The translations under genes were made by a program, and so were the position numbers. Shown piece after piece: positions 16,931 to 25,616 of a stretch of 64,000 bases of DNA; the stretch's first letter is position 1; each line of letters begins with the position of its first letter. Under the pieces are notes generated by a model. The model was not told the origin of the DNA and made no database searches. It worked only from the letters and a program-made list of their open reading frames with translations. The stretch is from Haloarcula salinisoli. GTDB lineage: Archaea > Halobacteriota > Halobacteria > Halobacteriales > Haloarculaceae. The stretch lies in the NCBI RefSeq assembly GCF_019599405.1, contig NZ_RKLQ01000002.1, forward strand, positions 882,052 to 946,051. The letters are read 5' to 3'.

Positions 16931-17532
16931 GCGCGACCACTCGCCGCGCTGGCTGGCTGGCGCTCGTGGCCGTCGGCGTCGTCGCCTTCGCGCTGGCGCT
17001 TTTCCCCGGCGTCGCGACGCTGTTGCCCGTCGCGTCGGTCGTCGCGTGGCTCGGCAACGACTACTTTCTGCTGGGGGCCTTCGGCGGCGTCGCGCTGTTA
17101 GTCCTGGGCTGGATGGTCGCCCGGCGCGCGACGGGCCACGTCGAGCAGGCGGCCCCGCCCGACCCCGAAATCGTCCCCGACGCCCCCCGGCCGGGCGAGC
17201 GAGTCGACGACCTGCTCGGCCGGTGGCCGTGGCACCTCTCGGCGGCCGACCGTGACTACCTGCGCGAGCGCCTCCGGACGGCCGCTGTCTACGACCAGCT
17301 GGGCGACGGTCGGAGCCGAGCGAGCGCCAGGGAGCGCGTCGAGTCGGGGGCCTGGACCGACGACCCGGTGGCGGCCCGCTTTCTGGCCGACGAGTCGGCC
17401 GGACCGACGGTGACCGAGCGCCTGGGGCTGGCGCTGCGTGGCGACGCCTGGACACAGCACGCGGCCCGCACGACCGCCCGCGTGCTGGTCGAGGCTGGCA
17501 CGGACCAAACAGCCGGCGGTGACGGTCGGTGA
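16927..17532 (+). CDS. Membrane protein of the MoxR/DUF58 operon (DUF7269-like)
   Basis: 201 residues from a GTG at 16927 overlapping the previous stop (GTGA). Two N-terminal membrane helices (LALVAVGVVAFALALFPGVA and LLGAFGGVALLVLGWMVA) precede an acidic helical cytoplasmic domain with many Arg/Asp pairs. The C-terminal half contains WTDDPVAARFLADE. Haloarchaeal MoxR cassettes usually include a protein of this shape, listed as DUF7269 as far as I recall. The stop overlaps the DUF58 gene start by 4 nt. Function not known. Confidence 0.65.
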   Translation: MSATTRRAGWLALVAVGVVAFALALFPGVATLLPVASVVAWLGNDYFLLGAFGGVALLVLGWMVARRATGHVEQAAPPDPEIVPDAPRPGERVDDLLGRWPWHLSAADRDYLRERLRTAAVYDQLGDGRSRASARERVESGAWTDDPVAARFLADESAGPTVTERLGLALRGDAWTQHAARTTARVLVEAGTDQTAGGDGR

Positions 17533-18827
17533 CGGTCCGTACGACCGGGCGCTGGCGCGGTATCGTCGCCGTCGCGCTGTTTTTCGTCGCCGTCGGCGTC
17601 CTGACGGACCGCCCCGCGACGCTGCTGGTCGGCGTCGTCGGCGCGGGCATGGCGGTGTATCCGCGGCTCTCGCGGCCACCGACGGTCGAACTCGAACTGG
17701 AGCGACGCCTCGGCGACCGACGGCCCGCGAGCGGCGACCCGGTGACGGTCACGACCAGCGTGACAAACACCGGCGACCGGACGCTCGCCGACTGTCGGGT
17801 CGTCGACGGGGTCCCGGCGATGCTCTCTGTCGCGTCGGGCAGCCCGCGCCACGCCGCCGTGGTCCGGCCCGGCGAGACCACCGAGTTCAGCTACGCCGTC
17901 GAGACCGAGCCCGGCCGCCACCAGTTCGACCCGGCGACGGTCATCGCCCGCGATATCACGGGCGCCCACGAGGTCGAGACGAGTGTCGCCGCCGGCACCG
18001 AGATACAGGTTGGGGACGCCGTCCCCGAGTTACCGGTCCGCGAACAGCCCGACGGTTACGCGGGGCGGCTCGTCACGGACGAGGGCGGCAGCGGCATCGA
18101 GTTCCACTCGGTCCGGGAGTACCGCCCCGGCGACCCGGTGGGGCGTATCGACTCGAAACGGTGGGCCAGAACGGGCGAGCTAACCACCGTCGAGTTCCGC
18201 GAGGAGCTACCCACGTCGGTCTGCCTGCTGGTCGACGCCCGCGCGCCGGCCTACCGGGCCGAAGCCGACGGCCGCCCGAACGCGGTCGCCCACTGCCTCG
18301 CCGGCGTCGAGCAGCTCGTCTCGGCGCTCTCGGAGACGCGGGACGCCGTCGGCCTGGCCGCCTTCGGTCGGGAGCTGTGTTTCCGCGCCCCCGGCGTCGG
18401 CGCGGACCACGAGACGGCGCTGTGGCAACTGCTCGGGACCCATCCGGCCTTCGACGCGACGCCGCCGGGCCACGTGCGAGCGGGTGGCGGGGTCGACGGC
18501 GAGGAGACGGACGGCGATCTCGACCGGCAGGCGACGCTGCTGCGCAAACAGCTCGGGACCGACACGCAGGTCGTCGTGCTCTCGCCGCTCTCCGACGAGG
18601 GTATCGTCGAGACGATACGGACGCTGTCGGCCGCCGGCCACACGACGACGGTCATCAGCCCCGACGTGACGGCCGACGGGAGCCTGGGCCGGCGGCTGGC
18701 GGGCCGGGAGCGGCGCATGCGACTGCGCACGCTCCGCGGGGCCGACGTCCCGGTCGTCGACTGGGACCCGGCAACGCCGCTCGGGACGGTGCTGCTGGAC
18801 GAGGGACGACGGCGGTGGTCCGCGTGA
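17529..18827 (+). CDS. DUF58 domain protein
   Basis: 432 residues from a GTG at 17529. Two N-terminal membrane helices (residues about 5-50) are followed by a domain with a conserved-CARF-like beta-sandwich feel (VTVTTSVTNTGDRTLADCRV) and then the diagnostic DUF58 segment near residues 190-220 (SVREYRPGDPVGRIDSKRWA, then TVEFREE). The rest is a von Willebrand A-like fold (CLLVDARAP, QVVVLSPLSDEG). DUF58 proteins are encoded with MoxR AAA ATPases and are thought to be their clients or adaptors. It is translationally coupled on both sides (4-nt overlaps). Confidence 0.8.
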   Translation: MTVRTTGRWRGIVAVALFFVAVGVLTDRPATLLVGVVGAGMAVYPRLSRPPTVELELERRLGDRRPASGDPVTVTTSVTNTGDRTLADCRVVDGVPAMLSVASGSPRHAAVVRPGETTEFSYAVETEPGRHQFDPATVIARDITGAHEVETSVAAGTEIQVGDAVPELPVREQPDGYAGRLVTDEGGSGIEFHSVREYRPGDPVGRIDSKRWARTGELTTVEFREELPTSVCLLVDARAPAYRAEADGRPNAVAHCLAGVEQLVSALSETRDAVGLAAFGRELCFRAPGVGADHETALWQLLGTHPAFDATPPGHVRAGGGVDGEETDGDLDRQATLLRKQLGTDTQVVVLSPLSDEGIVETIRTLSAAGHTTTVISPDVTADGSLGRRLAGRERRMRLRTLRGADVPVVDWDPATPLGTVLLDEGRRRWSA

Positions 18828-19504
18828 GTGAGGTTAGCCATCGGCCGACGCCGCTGGCCAGCGGGCTCGCGCTCCTGCTCTGTGGCGTCTCGACAGCGAT
18901 ACTCGCACCCACGCTCGACCAGCGCGTCGCTATCGTCGCCGCCCTCGCCGGCGTCGGCCTCGTCGTGGCCGGTGGTCGCGAGTTCGAGGCCCCCGTCCCG
19001 CAGGGATGGCTCTGGACGGCCCTGGGCGCGGCGCTCGTCCTCGGGGCGATTCTCCGGGGCGAGACGCTCGCTGACCCCCGCCAGAGCATCGAACTGGTGC
19101 CCGGACTCGTCGGGATGGCGCTGGTCGGACTCGGCGTTCGCCCGCTCGGCCAGCGCTTTGCCCGTCGGTTCGTCTCCGCCGGGCTCGCTGTGATGATAGT
19201 CGGCGTGGCGCTGGTCGGGGTCTTCGAGGCCGCCGGCCCGCTGCGTCTGCTGGGCGGGACCGCCGCCGCCATCGCCGCGTGGGACGTCGCCGAACACGGT
19301 ATCAGTCTGGGCGAACAGCTCCGCACCGACGCCCGGACCCGCTCGGTAGAACTGTTACACACCGGGACGACGTCGGCTTACGGCGCCGTCACGGTGGTCG
19401 TCGCGCTGGTCGTCTACGAGCACGGCGCGACCGGACTGCCACTTTCCGCGCTCGTCCTGTTACTCGCCGCTGCGGTCACTCTGTTGGCGCTGCTCTATAG
19501 GTGA
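18824..19504 (+). CDS. Polytopic membrane protein, DUF7519-like
   Basis: 226 residues from a GTG at 18824 that overlaps the DUF58 stop (GTGA). The frame is open far upstream in antisense-like GC-rich sequence, but that part lies within the preceding genes and is not protein-like. There are about seven hydrophobic segments, including LALLLCGVSTAILAPT, VAIVAALAGVGLVVAGG and a C-terminal LSALVLLLAAAVTLLALLY. It is the last gene of the operon, and its 3' end overlaps the 3' end of the convergent MoxR gene by 29 bp. Family name is from memory. Function unknown. Confidence 0.7.
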   Translation: MSEVSHRPTPLASGLALLLCGVSTAILAPTLDQRVAIVAALAGVGLVVAGGREFEAPVPQGWLWTALGAALVLGAILRGETLADPRQSIELVPGLVGMALVGLGVRPLGQRFARRFVSAGLAVMIVGVALVGVFEAAGPLRLLGGTAAAIAAWDVAEHGISLGEQLRTDARTRSVELLHTGTTSAYGAVTVVVALVVYEHGATGLPLSALVLLLAAAVTLLALLYR

Positions 19505-20444
19505 CTGTCGGCACTGCCACGTCGTCGAGTAAGTCCGCGACGACAGCGTCCTTCGCTACGTCCTCGACGCGGGCATCCGGCGTCAACACGAGCCGGTGGG
19601 AAAGCACGACCGGCGCGATTTCGGCGACGTGGTCCGGCGTGACGTACTCGCGCCCTCGCACGACCGCGAGCGCCCGGGCCGCCTCGAACAGCCGCTGGGT
19701 CCCCCGCGGCGAGACACCGGTCTCGACGCGACGGTCCTCGCGGGTCGCCCTGGCCAGGTCGACCACATAATCCCGGACCTCGTCGGCGACGTGGACCGCT
19801 TCGGGCGCCCGCCGGAGCGCCGCCGGGTCGACGCCCGGACTCGGCTGGACTTCGGGCGTGCGGTCGGTGCGTGCGGCCCGGCGGTCGACGAGTTCTCGCT
19901 CGCCGGCCTCGTCCGGGTAGCCCAGGCTCGTCTTCACGATGAAGCGGTCGACCTGTGCCTCCGGCAGCGGGAAGGTACCGTCCTGTTCGATGGGGTTCTG
20001 CGTCGCGATGACGAAGAAGGGCTCGGGTAGCTCGTGGGTCCGGCCCTCGATGGTGACCTGTCCCTCGGCCATCGCCTCCAGCAAGGCAGCCTGTGTCTTG
20101 GGCGAGGCCCGGTTTATCTCGTCGGCCAGCACCACGTTCCCGAAGATGGGGCCGGGTCGGAACTGGAAGTCGCCCGATTGCTCGTCGAAGACGTAGGTGC
20201 CGGTCACGTCCGCGGGCAGCAGGTCCGGTGTGAACTGGATACGTGAGAAAGAGAGTCCAAGCGCCCCCGCCAGTGAGCGGGCCGTCAACGTCTTGCCAGT
20301 GCCGGGAACGTCCTCCAGCAGGACGTGGCCGCGCGCCAGAAACCCCGAGAGGACGGTTTCGAGTGTCTCGCGCTCGACGATCACAGCACCCGAAACGGTA
20401 TCGATGACGGTGTCGCAGTGGTCGGTAGTTGTGTCCGTGCTCAT
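19476..20444 (-). CDS. MoxR-family AAA ATPase
   Basis: 322 residues. Walker A EDVPGTGKT (44-52), followed by the MoxR hallmark RIQFTPDLLPADVTGTYVFD; Walker B VVLADEINRASPKTQAALLEAM near residues 105-126; sensor-1 region FFVIATQNPIEQDGTF; and arginine-finger/sensor-2 segment TGVSPRGTQRL. MoxR ATPases act as chaperones that assemble or activate vWA/DUF58 partners. Here the ATPase is transcribed toward the DUF4129-DUF58 operon and the two transcripts overlap at their 3' ends by 29 bp, an arrangement that could permit antisense cross-regulation (inference). Confidence 0.9.
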   Translation of the reverse strand: MSTDTTTDHCDTVIDTVSGAVIVERETLETVLSGFLARGHVLLEDVPGTGKTLTARSLAGALGLSFSRIQFTPDLLPADVTGTYVFDEQSGDFQFRPGPIFGNVVLADEINRASPKTQAALLEAMAEGQVTIEGRTHELPEPFFVIATQNPIEQDGTFPLPEAQVDRFIVKTSLGYPDEAGERELVDRRAARTDRTPEVQPSPGVDPAALRRAPEAVHVADEVRDYVVDLARATREDRRVETGVSPRGTQRLFEAARALAVVRGREYVTPDHVAEIAPVVLSHRLVLTPDARVEDVAKDAVVADLLDDVAVPTVTYRAAPTE

Positions 20445-20586
20445 CGGGCGAGGGTGGGCGGGTTCGAGGGTTTGTTATCACGCGCCTACTCGCCGAGCAG
20501 GAGCGGCGACCACACACTAGTCTCGAACGCGTTGCAGGCGCAAGGTGGCCACTCACCCCGCTGGTCCCCCCTACGCTCTAGTCGCT

Positions 20587-20805
20587 ATGGCACGAAACGC
20601 ACTCGGCTGGTTCGGCTGGTTCTCGGTCGCCGGCTTCGTCATCCTGACAGCGCTGTACGTACTCGACCTGTTCGCCGACTCCCTGTGGGCGTTCTCGGCG
20701 TTCTGGACGCTCGTCGTCGCCATCCTCGCCGGCATCGGGGCCCTCGCCCTCTACGCCGGGCGGGACCCGACGGCGGATACGTACGAGGAAGACACGGCCA
20801 CCTGA
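20587..20805 (+). CDS. Small two-span membrane protein
   Basis: 72 residues from the ATG at 20587. Two hydrophobic helices (WFSVAGFVILTALYVLDLFA and AFWTLVVAILAGIGALALYA) joined by a short loop, and an acidic C-terminal tail. It is an isolated gene between the divergent MoxR gene and the convergent GT-C gene. Small proteins of this layout are common in haloarchaea and lack an assigned function. Confidence 0.6.
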   Translation: MARNALGWFGWFSVAGFVILTALYVLDLFADSLWAFSAFWTLVVAILAGIGALALYAGRDPTADTYEEDTAT

Positions 20806-20825
20806 GCGGCCCCGACAGCGACGCG

Positions 20826-22658
20826 TCACCAGTGTACAGGTCGGGATTCGACACACTCGCCTTCGAGGCGGAGGATGGCGACGTACTGGTCGCTCGCGAG
20901 TTCCTGCTCGTCGCCGTACTGGTCGCTGTGCGGGTTGATGCCCAGCGGGACCAGGTCCCGAAGCGACCCCGGTTCCGGGCGGTGTGGGACGAAGTTCGGC
21001 GGTCGCTCGCCGAACTCGGCGACGATTTCGTAGTTGTACTCACCCTCCAGTAGCGCCCGGATATACTCCGCTCGTGGCCCCGGGGCGAAGTTGACATAGG
21101 TGCTGCGCTGAGAGTCGGGGATATCCTGCAGATACAGCAGTTCTTTGTCCCCGACCTGAATGTACTCGGGACAGGGGTCCCGCTCGGGTGACCCGTCCGG
21201 TTCCAGCGGCGTGTTGAGGTCCATCCCGTGCGGGATGGCGTTCTCGAAGAAGGCATGGTAGTACACCTCCATCGTCGCGTCCTCCTCGGCGTTCTCGTTG
21301 AGCCACTCGGTCGCCTCGTCGCGGGGCATAGAGGCGTACATCCCGGCGCCGACACCCGCGTAGATAGCCGAGCTGACGACGACGACGGCCATCACCGCGC
21401 GGCCGACGGTCTGTCGGTTGGTACGCAGTCTGTCGAGCGTGTCGGCGAGCAACACCGCCACGAGCGGGAAGGTGGGGGAGATGTGATGGACGCGCCAGTC
21501 GTGCCACCGCGAGAAAAAGAGGAGGTAAAGCACCAGCGACGCCACGAGCATCGCCCGCTCGTCGAACCCCGGGACCCGCTCCCGGAGCGTCGCCCGGCTA
21601 GGCGCGAGACGTACGAGATGGGCGATACTGGCGACCAGTGCGCCCATAGCCGCAATCAGCAGCGGCCAGCCGAAGCCGCTGGCGTAGGTCCGCAGGAACC
21701 ACCACCACGTCGGTGCCGTGGGACCAATGGCGTTTTCGAGCCGGTTGGTCTTGCCGAACCAGCGGGCGAACAAGGCGTCGAAGTCCCCGACCAGCGACGA
21801 CGGGAAGCCAACGAGGATGACGACGGCACCGAGCGCGGCCCCGCCGACCAGTAGCCGCGGTTGCCAGAGCGCTCGCCGGAGCGGGCCGTCCTCGCCGCGG
21901 GCACGCAACAGGAACGCGAGGGCGATAACCGGAACCACGAGCCCGAGCGTGAGTTTGAACGCGATAGCCAGCCCGCCGACGGCGCTCCCGGCGTAGAACT
22001 GGCGTCGCTCGCCAGTCTGGAGGTAGCCGACGAGGAAGTACAGCGCCGCCACGAAACACATCATCGCCGGGATGTCCTCGCCGCCCTCCTTGGCCAGTTT
22101 GAGGAACCCGAACGTCACTGTCAACAGAACCGCCGCGAGCCGCCCGGTCGCGCGGCCCTTCAGACGCGCCCCCAGCCGATAGACGAGATAGACGGTCACG
22201 ACGGCGAAGATGACGTTCGTCAGCCGGACGAAGACCAGGCTCCAGGTCCATATCCACCGCGGCGTCGCCGCCCACACCTCGTAGTAGCCGTACGCTCTCG
22301 ACGGGGTCCCGATGGCCGTAATGGCGTCCAGCTGGCCAGTGACCGCGGCGACCAGAACGACGGGTAACACCGCCAGTAAGTACACCCACAGCGTCGCGCC
22401 GAACGGTTCACGACTCCACGTGACGCCCCGTCGGAGCCCCTCGAAACTCGGGTCGGCGATGACGGAGCCGTAGGTCACAAGCGCGTCTAACACCCGGTCG
22501 TATTCGTCCCACGTCGCGAAGCTGGGAACGCGGTGCCAGAACCAGAAGCCGGCAAGGACGAGTGCCGCGAGAAGGATATAGCGGAGGTACGGGTCGTCTC
22601 TGAGGTCGGCATACAGTTGTCTCTTTGCGCGACCGAGCCATCCAGCGCGGGCGTCCAT
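20826..22658 (-). CDS. GT-C membrane glycosyltransferase (GT39/ArnT-like), copy A
   Basis: 610 residues with about 11-13 membrane helices. The first external loop has the acidic TWDEYDR (near residues 49-55), matching the Asp-Glu catalytic motif of GT-C enzymes that use polyprenyl-phosphate sugars. Later loops hold ATPRWIWTWS and a KEGGEDIPAMM segment. A soluble C-terminal domain of about 150 residues follows the last helix. It is a close paralogue of the next gene, with long near-identical DNA blocks. Its own TATA box lies just upstream. Likely adds a sugar from a lipid carrier to a surface glycan or glycoprotein; the sugar and acceptor are unknown. Confidence 0.75.
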   Translation of the reverse strand: MDARAGWLGRAKRQLYADLRDDPYLRYILLAALVLAGFWFWHRVPSFATWDEYDRVLDALVTYGSVIADPSFEGLRRGVTWSREPFGATLWVYLLAVLPVVLVAAVTGQLDAITAIGTPSRAYGYYEVWAATPRWIWTWSLVFVRLTNVIFAVVTVYLVYRLGARLKGRATGRLAAVLLTVTFGFLKLAKEGGEDIPAMMCFVAALYFLVGYLQTGERRQFYAGSAVGGLAIAFKLTLGLVVPVIALAFLLRARGEDGPLRRALWQPRLLVGGAALGAVVILVGFPSSLVGDFDALFARWFGKTNRLENAIGPTAPTWWWFLRTYASGFGWPLLIAAMGALVASIAHLVRLAPSRATLRERVPGFDERAMLVASLVLYLLFFSRWHDWRVHHISPTFPLVAVLLADTLDRLRTNRQTVGRAVMAVVVVSSAIYAGVGAGMYASMPRDEATEWLNENAEEDATMEVYYHAFFENAIPHGMDLNTPLEPDGSPERDPCPEYIQVGDKELLYLQDIPDSQRSTYVNFAPGPRAEYIRALLEGEYNYEIVAEFGERPPNFVPHRPEPGSLRDLVPLGINPHSDQYGDEQELASDQYVAILRLEGECVESRPVHW

Positions 22659-22676
22659 TGGGTTTTATCTGGAGGA

Positions 22677-22690
22677 GTATATACAAAAAA
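22677..22690 (-). promoter_or_regulatory. TATA box of GT-C copy A
   Basis: On the minus strand TTTTTTTGTATATAC lies 19-32 bp upstream of the ATG at 22658. Spacing suggests a leaderless or near-leaderless transcript, separate from copy B. Confidence 0.6.
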
Positions 22691-22779
22691 AGCACAGATG
22701 TGAGCTGGCCGGGTGCGGGTCTGTTAATCGGCTACGGCGGCGAATGCCCGGCGTCGGTTTCTCGCCCGGGAGCGAGCTG

Positions 22780-24618
22780 TTACCACGGCGCGTCGCGGGT
22801 CGCCTCGCTCGGTTCGGTGCACTCGCCCTGTCGCTCCAGGATAGCGACGTACTGGTCGCTCGCGAGCTCTACTTCGTCACCGTACTGGTCGCTGTGTGGG
22901 TAGATGCCCAGCGGAGCGAGCTCGCGCAGAGAACCCGGCTCCGGGCGACGGGGGACGTAGTTCGGCGGTCGCTCGCCGAACTCCGCGACGACCTCGTAGT
23001 CGTACTCGCCGTCCAGCAGTGCCCGGATGTACTCCGCCCGGGGGCCCACATTGGAGTTTACCTCCGAACTGCGCTGTGCGTCGGGGATATCCTGCAGATA
23101 CAGCAGTTCTTTGTCGCCGACCTGGATGTACTCGGGGCAGGGGTCCCGCTCCGCCGGCCCGTCCAGCGGCGTGTTGAGGTTCATCCCGTGGGGGATGGCG
23201 TTCTCGAAGAAGCCGTGGAAGTACACCTCCATCGTCGCGTCCTCCTCGGCGTTCTCGTCGAGCCACTCGGTCGCCTCGTCGCGGGGCATCGAGGTGAACT
23301 GCCCGACGCCGACGCCGGCGTAGATGGCCGCGGTCACGACGACGACGGCCAGCGCTGCGTGTCCGACCCGCTGGCGGTGGCCGCGCAGACGGTCGAGCGA
23401 GTCGGCGAGCAGGAGCATCGCAAGCGGGAACGTCGGCAGGATGTGATGGACCCGCCAGTCGTGCCACCGCGAGAAAAAGAGGAGGTAGGCGACGAGCGCC
23501 CCCACCAGCAGCGCCCGCTCGTCGAACCCCGGGGCCCGCTCTCGGAGCGCCGCCCGACTGGGCGCGAAGCGGGCCAGATTGACGATACTGGCGACCAGTG
23601 CGCCCATAGCCGCGACCAGCAGCGGCCAGCCGAAGGCGCTGGCGTAGGTCCGCAGGAACCACCACCACGCCGGTGCCGTCGGTCCGACAGCGCGTTCGAG
23701 CCGCCCGGTCCGGTCGAACCAGCGGGCGTCGATGGCCTGGAAGTCGCCCACCAGCAGCGTCGGGAAGCCCAGACAGATGACGACGGCGCCCAGGGCGGCC
23801 CCGCCGACCAGCAGCCGCGGCCGCCAGAGCACTCGCCGGAGCGGGCCGTCCTCGACGCGGGCTCGCAACAGGAACGCGAGGGCGATAATCGGAACCACGA
23901 GCCCGAGTGTGAGTTTGAACGCGATGGCGAGGCCGCCGACGGCGCTCCCGGCGTAGAACTGGCGGCGCTCGCCTGTCTGAAGGTAGCCGACGAGGAAGTA
24001 TATCGACGCCACGAAACACATCGTCGCTGGCATGTCCTCGCCACCCTCCTTGGCCAGCTTGAGGAAGCCGAAGGTGAGCGTCAGCAGGAGGGCGGCGAGC
24101 CGGCCGGTGGCGCGGTTCTCCAGTCGTGTGCCCAGCCGGTAGAGCAGATAGACGGTGACGACGGCGAAGACGACGTTCGTCAGCCGGACGAAGACCAGGC
24201 TCCAGGTCCATATCCATCGGGGCGTCTCCGCCCAGACGGGGTAGTGACCGTACGCGTAGGCCGGGTTCCGCATCGCCGCGATGGCGTCACCCTGCCCGGA
24301 GAGGAGCGCGACCAGGACGACCGGCAACACCGCCAGCAAGTACACCCACAGCGTGGCGCCGAAGGGGGCACGGCTCCAGGAGAGTCCGTCACGGACCCCG
24401 TCGATACTGGGGTCGTGGACGATCTCGGCGTAGGCGACCAGGGCGTCTAACACCCGGTCGTGTTCGTCCCATGTCGCGAAGATAGGGATGCGATGCCAGA
24501 AGCCGAAGCCGGCCAGTAGCACCGCCCCAACCAGGAGATAGCGGAGATACGGGTCCGCCCGGAGGTCCGCGTAAAGCTGTCGCTTTGCGCGACCAAGCCA
24601 TCCGGACCGGGGACCCAT
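22780..24618 (-). CDS. GT-C membrane glycosyltransferase (GT39/ArnT-like), copy B
   Basis: 612 residues from the ATG at 24618, which aligns with the start of copy A (both begin with a short acidic/Gly stretch and then GWLGRAKRQLYADLR). The frame is open 23 codons further, but the TATA box lies in that stretch, so the longer form is excluded. The GT-C motif TWDEHDR is conserved, as are KLAKEGGEDMPATM and the long soluble C-terminal domain. Compared with copy A the most divergent parts are the first half of the loop after helix 1 and the C-terminus; the middle is nearly identical. Probably a duplicated enzyme with a related acceptor or donor. Confidence 0.75.
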   Translation of the reverse strand: MGPRSGWLGRAKRQLYADLRADPYLRYLLVGAVLLAGFGFWHRIPIFATWDEHDRVLDALVAYAEIVHDPSIDGVRDGLSWSRAPFGATLWVYLLAVLPVVLVALLSGQGDAIAAMRNPAYAYGHYPVWAETPRWIWTWSLVFVRLTNVVFAVVTVYLLYRLGTRLENRATGRLAALLLTLTFGFLKLAKEGGEDMPATMCFVASIYFLVGYLQTGERRQFYAGSAVGGLAIAFKLTLGLVVPIIALAFLLRARVEDGPLRRVLWRPRLLVGGAALGAVVICLGFPTLLVGDFQAIDARWFDRTGRLERAVGPTAPAWWWFLRTYASAFGWPLLVAAMGALVASIVNLARFAPSRAALRERAPGFDERALLVGALVAYLLFFSRWHDWRVHHILPTFPLAMLLLADSLDRLRGHRQRVGHAALAVVVVTAAIYAGVGVGQFTSMPRDEATEWLDENAEEDATMEVYFHGFFENAIPHGMNLNTPLDGPAERDPCPEYIQVGDKELLYLQDIPDAQRSSEVNSNVGPRAEYIRALLDGEYDYEVVAEFGERPPNYVPRRPEPGSLRELAPLGIYPHSDQYGDEVELASDQYVAILERQGECTEPSEATRDAPW

Positions 24619-24640
24619 TTGGCTGGCCTTGGGGGAGGGT

Positions 24641-24650
24641 GTATAAAAAT
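24641..24650 (-). promoter_or_regulatory. TATA box of GT-C copy B
   Basis: ATTTTTATAC on the minus strand, 23-32 bp upstream of the ATG at 24618. It fixes the start codon choice for this gene. Confidence 0.65.
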
Positions 24651-24743
24651 CTACAGTATCGATACGGGTGGAAACTAGCCTAAGCAACGGTTACGGCCGC
24701 GAACGCTCGCCGCCGTTTTCGGGCCCGTGGCCCACTACGGCGT

Positions 24744-25523
24744 ATGCCAGCAGCCCCGACGCCGGACGAGGTCTTCGACCGGGCGGTCGAGGAAGGACAG
24801 CGTCGACTCGACCAGTCGCTGCTCGAACTCGTCTCGACGAGTTTCATCGCGGGCTTTACCATCGTCTTCGGACTCGTCGGACTGGGCATCGTCGAGAGCC
24901 GCCTGCAGCCGGTCGGCCACGGCGTCGCCGCGCTCGGCGGGGCGGTGGCCTTCGGCGTCGGCATCGTCTTCCTCGTCGCGGGCCGGACGGAGCTGTTCAA
25001 CGAGAACTTCTCGGACCCGACCGCCGCGGCCGTCGACAGCGGTGAGGTCACAGCGCTGTGGGCGCTCCTCCGGTTGTGGGTCGTGACGCTCGTCGGGAAC
25101 CTCGTCGGCGGCGGACTGTTCTCGCTCGTCTTCGTCGTCGAGGGCGCCGTGCCCGCCGGGACGCCCGCAGTGCTTGCCGCAGTGGCGACCGAGAGCGTCG
25201 GTCGAGACCTGCTTGCCTCCTTCGCCCGGGCTATCGCTGGCGGGGCGCTCGTGAGCCTGCTCTCCTTCCTGCTGGTCTCGGTCGATAACGAGGGGAGCCG
25301 CCTGGCGCTTTCCTACGTCGTGGGCGTCCTGCTCGCGCTGGGCCCGCTCGAACACGTCATCGTCACGGCGCTGCACGTCTTCCTCGGGGTGCTCTTCGGC
25401 GCTGGTGTCGGTGCGACCCGGTTCACCATCGTGGTGAGCGTCGTCACGGCCGGTAACATCGTCGGCGGCCTGGGACTCGTGACGTTCGCACACGTCGCAC
25501 AGGCCGCGGGCGCGAGAACGTGA
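24744..25523 (+). CDS. Formate/nitrite transporter (FNT) family protein
   Basis: 259 residues with six hydrophobic segments. The FNT signature around the third helix is present in AGRTELFNENFSDP, and the N-terminal amphipathic helix (DEVFDRAVEEGQRRLDQSLLELV) typical of the family precedes helix 1. FNT proteins are pentameric channels for small monovalent anions such as formate, nitrite or hydrosulfide. Of the family subtypes it looks like the YfdC-type group rather than FocA (weak). It stands alone between divergent GT-C copy B and the UbiA gene, so its physiological substrate is not indicated by context. Confidence 0.8.
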   Translation: MPAAPTPDEVFDRAVEEGQRRLDQSLLELVSTSFIAGFTIVFGLVGLGIVESRLQPVGHGVAALGGAVAFGVGIVFLVAGRTELFNENFSDPTAAAVDSGEVTALWALLRLWVVTLVGNLVGGGLFSLVFVVEGAVPAGTPAVLAAVATESVGRDLLASFARAIAGGALVSLLSFLLVSVDNEGSRLALSYVVGVLLALGPLEHVIVTALHVFLGVLFGAGVGATRFTIVVSVVTAGNIVGGLGLVTFAHVAQAAGART

Positions 25524-25616
25524 GCGACCAGTGCAGACATGGCGTTATATCCCCCTTATTGACACGTTTTGTGTAGATTAATTTTCTGTTCGCGCTACAA
25601 ATAATCCAACGCAGCT

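Noticed and set aside
16188-17881. Long minus-strand frames across the DUF4129 operon
   Set aside because: Arg/Pro/Ser-rich shadow frames opposite well supported overlapping genes.
17438-18823. Upstream extension of the DUF7519-like gene
   Set aside because: The frame is open but lies within the DUF58 gene and reads as low-complexity Arg/Gly sequence; the GTGA overlap at 18824 gives a better start.
22744-24450. Long open frame antisense to GT-C copy B (568 codons)
   Set aside because: High-GC coding DNA leaves long antisense frames; the product is Arg/Gln/Pro-rich without domain features, and the sense strand carries a clear membrane protein.
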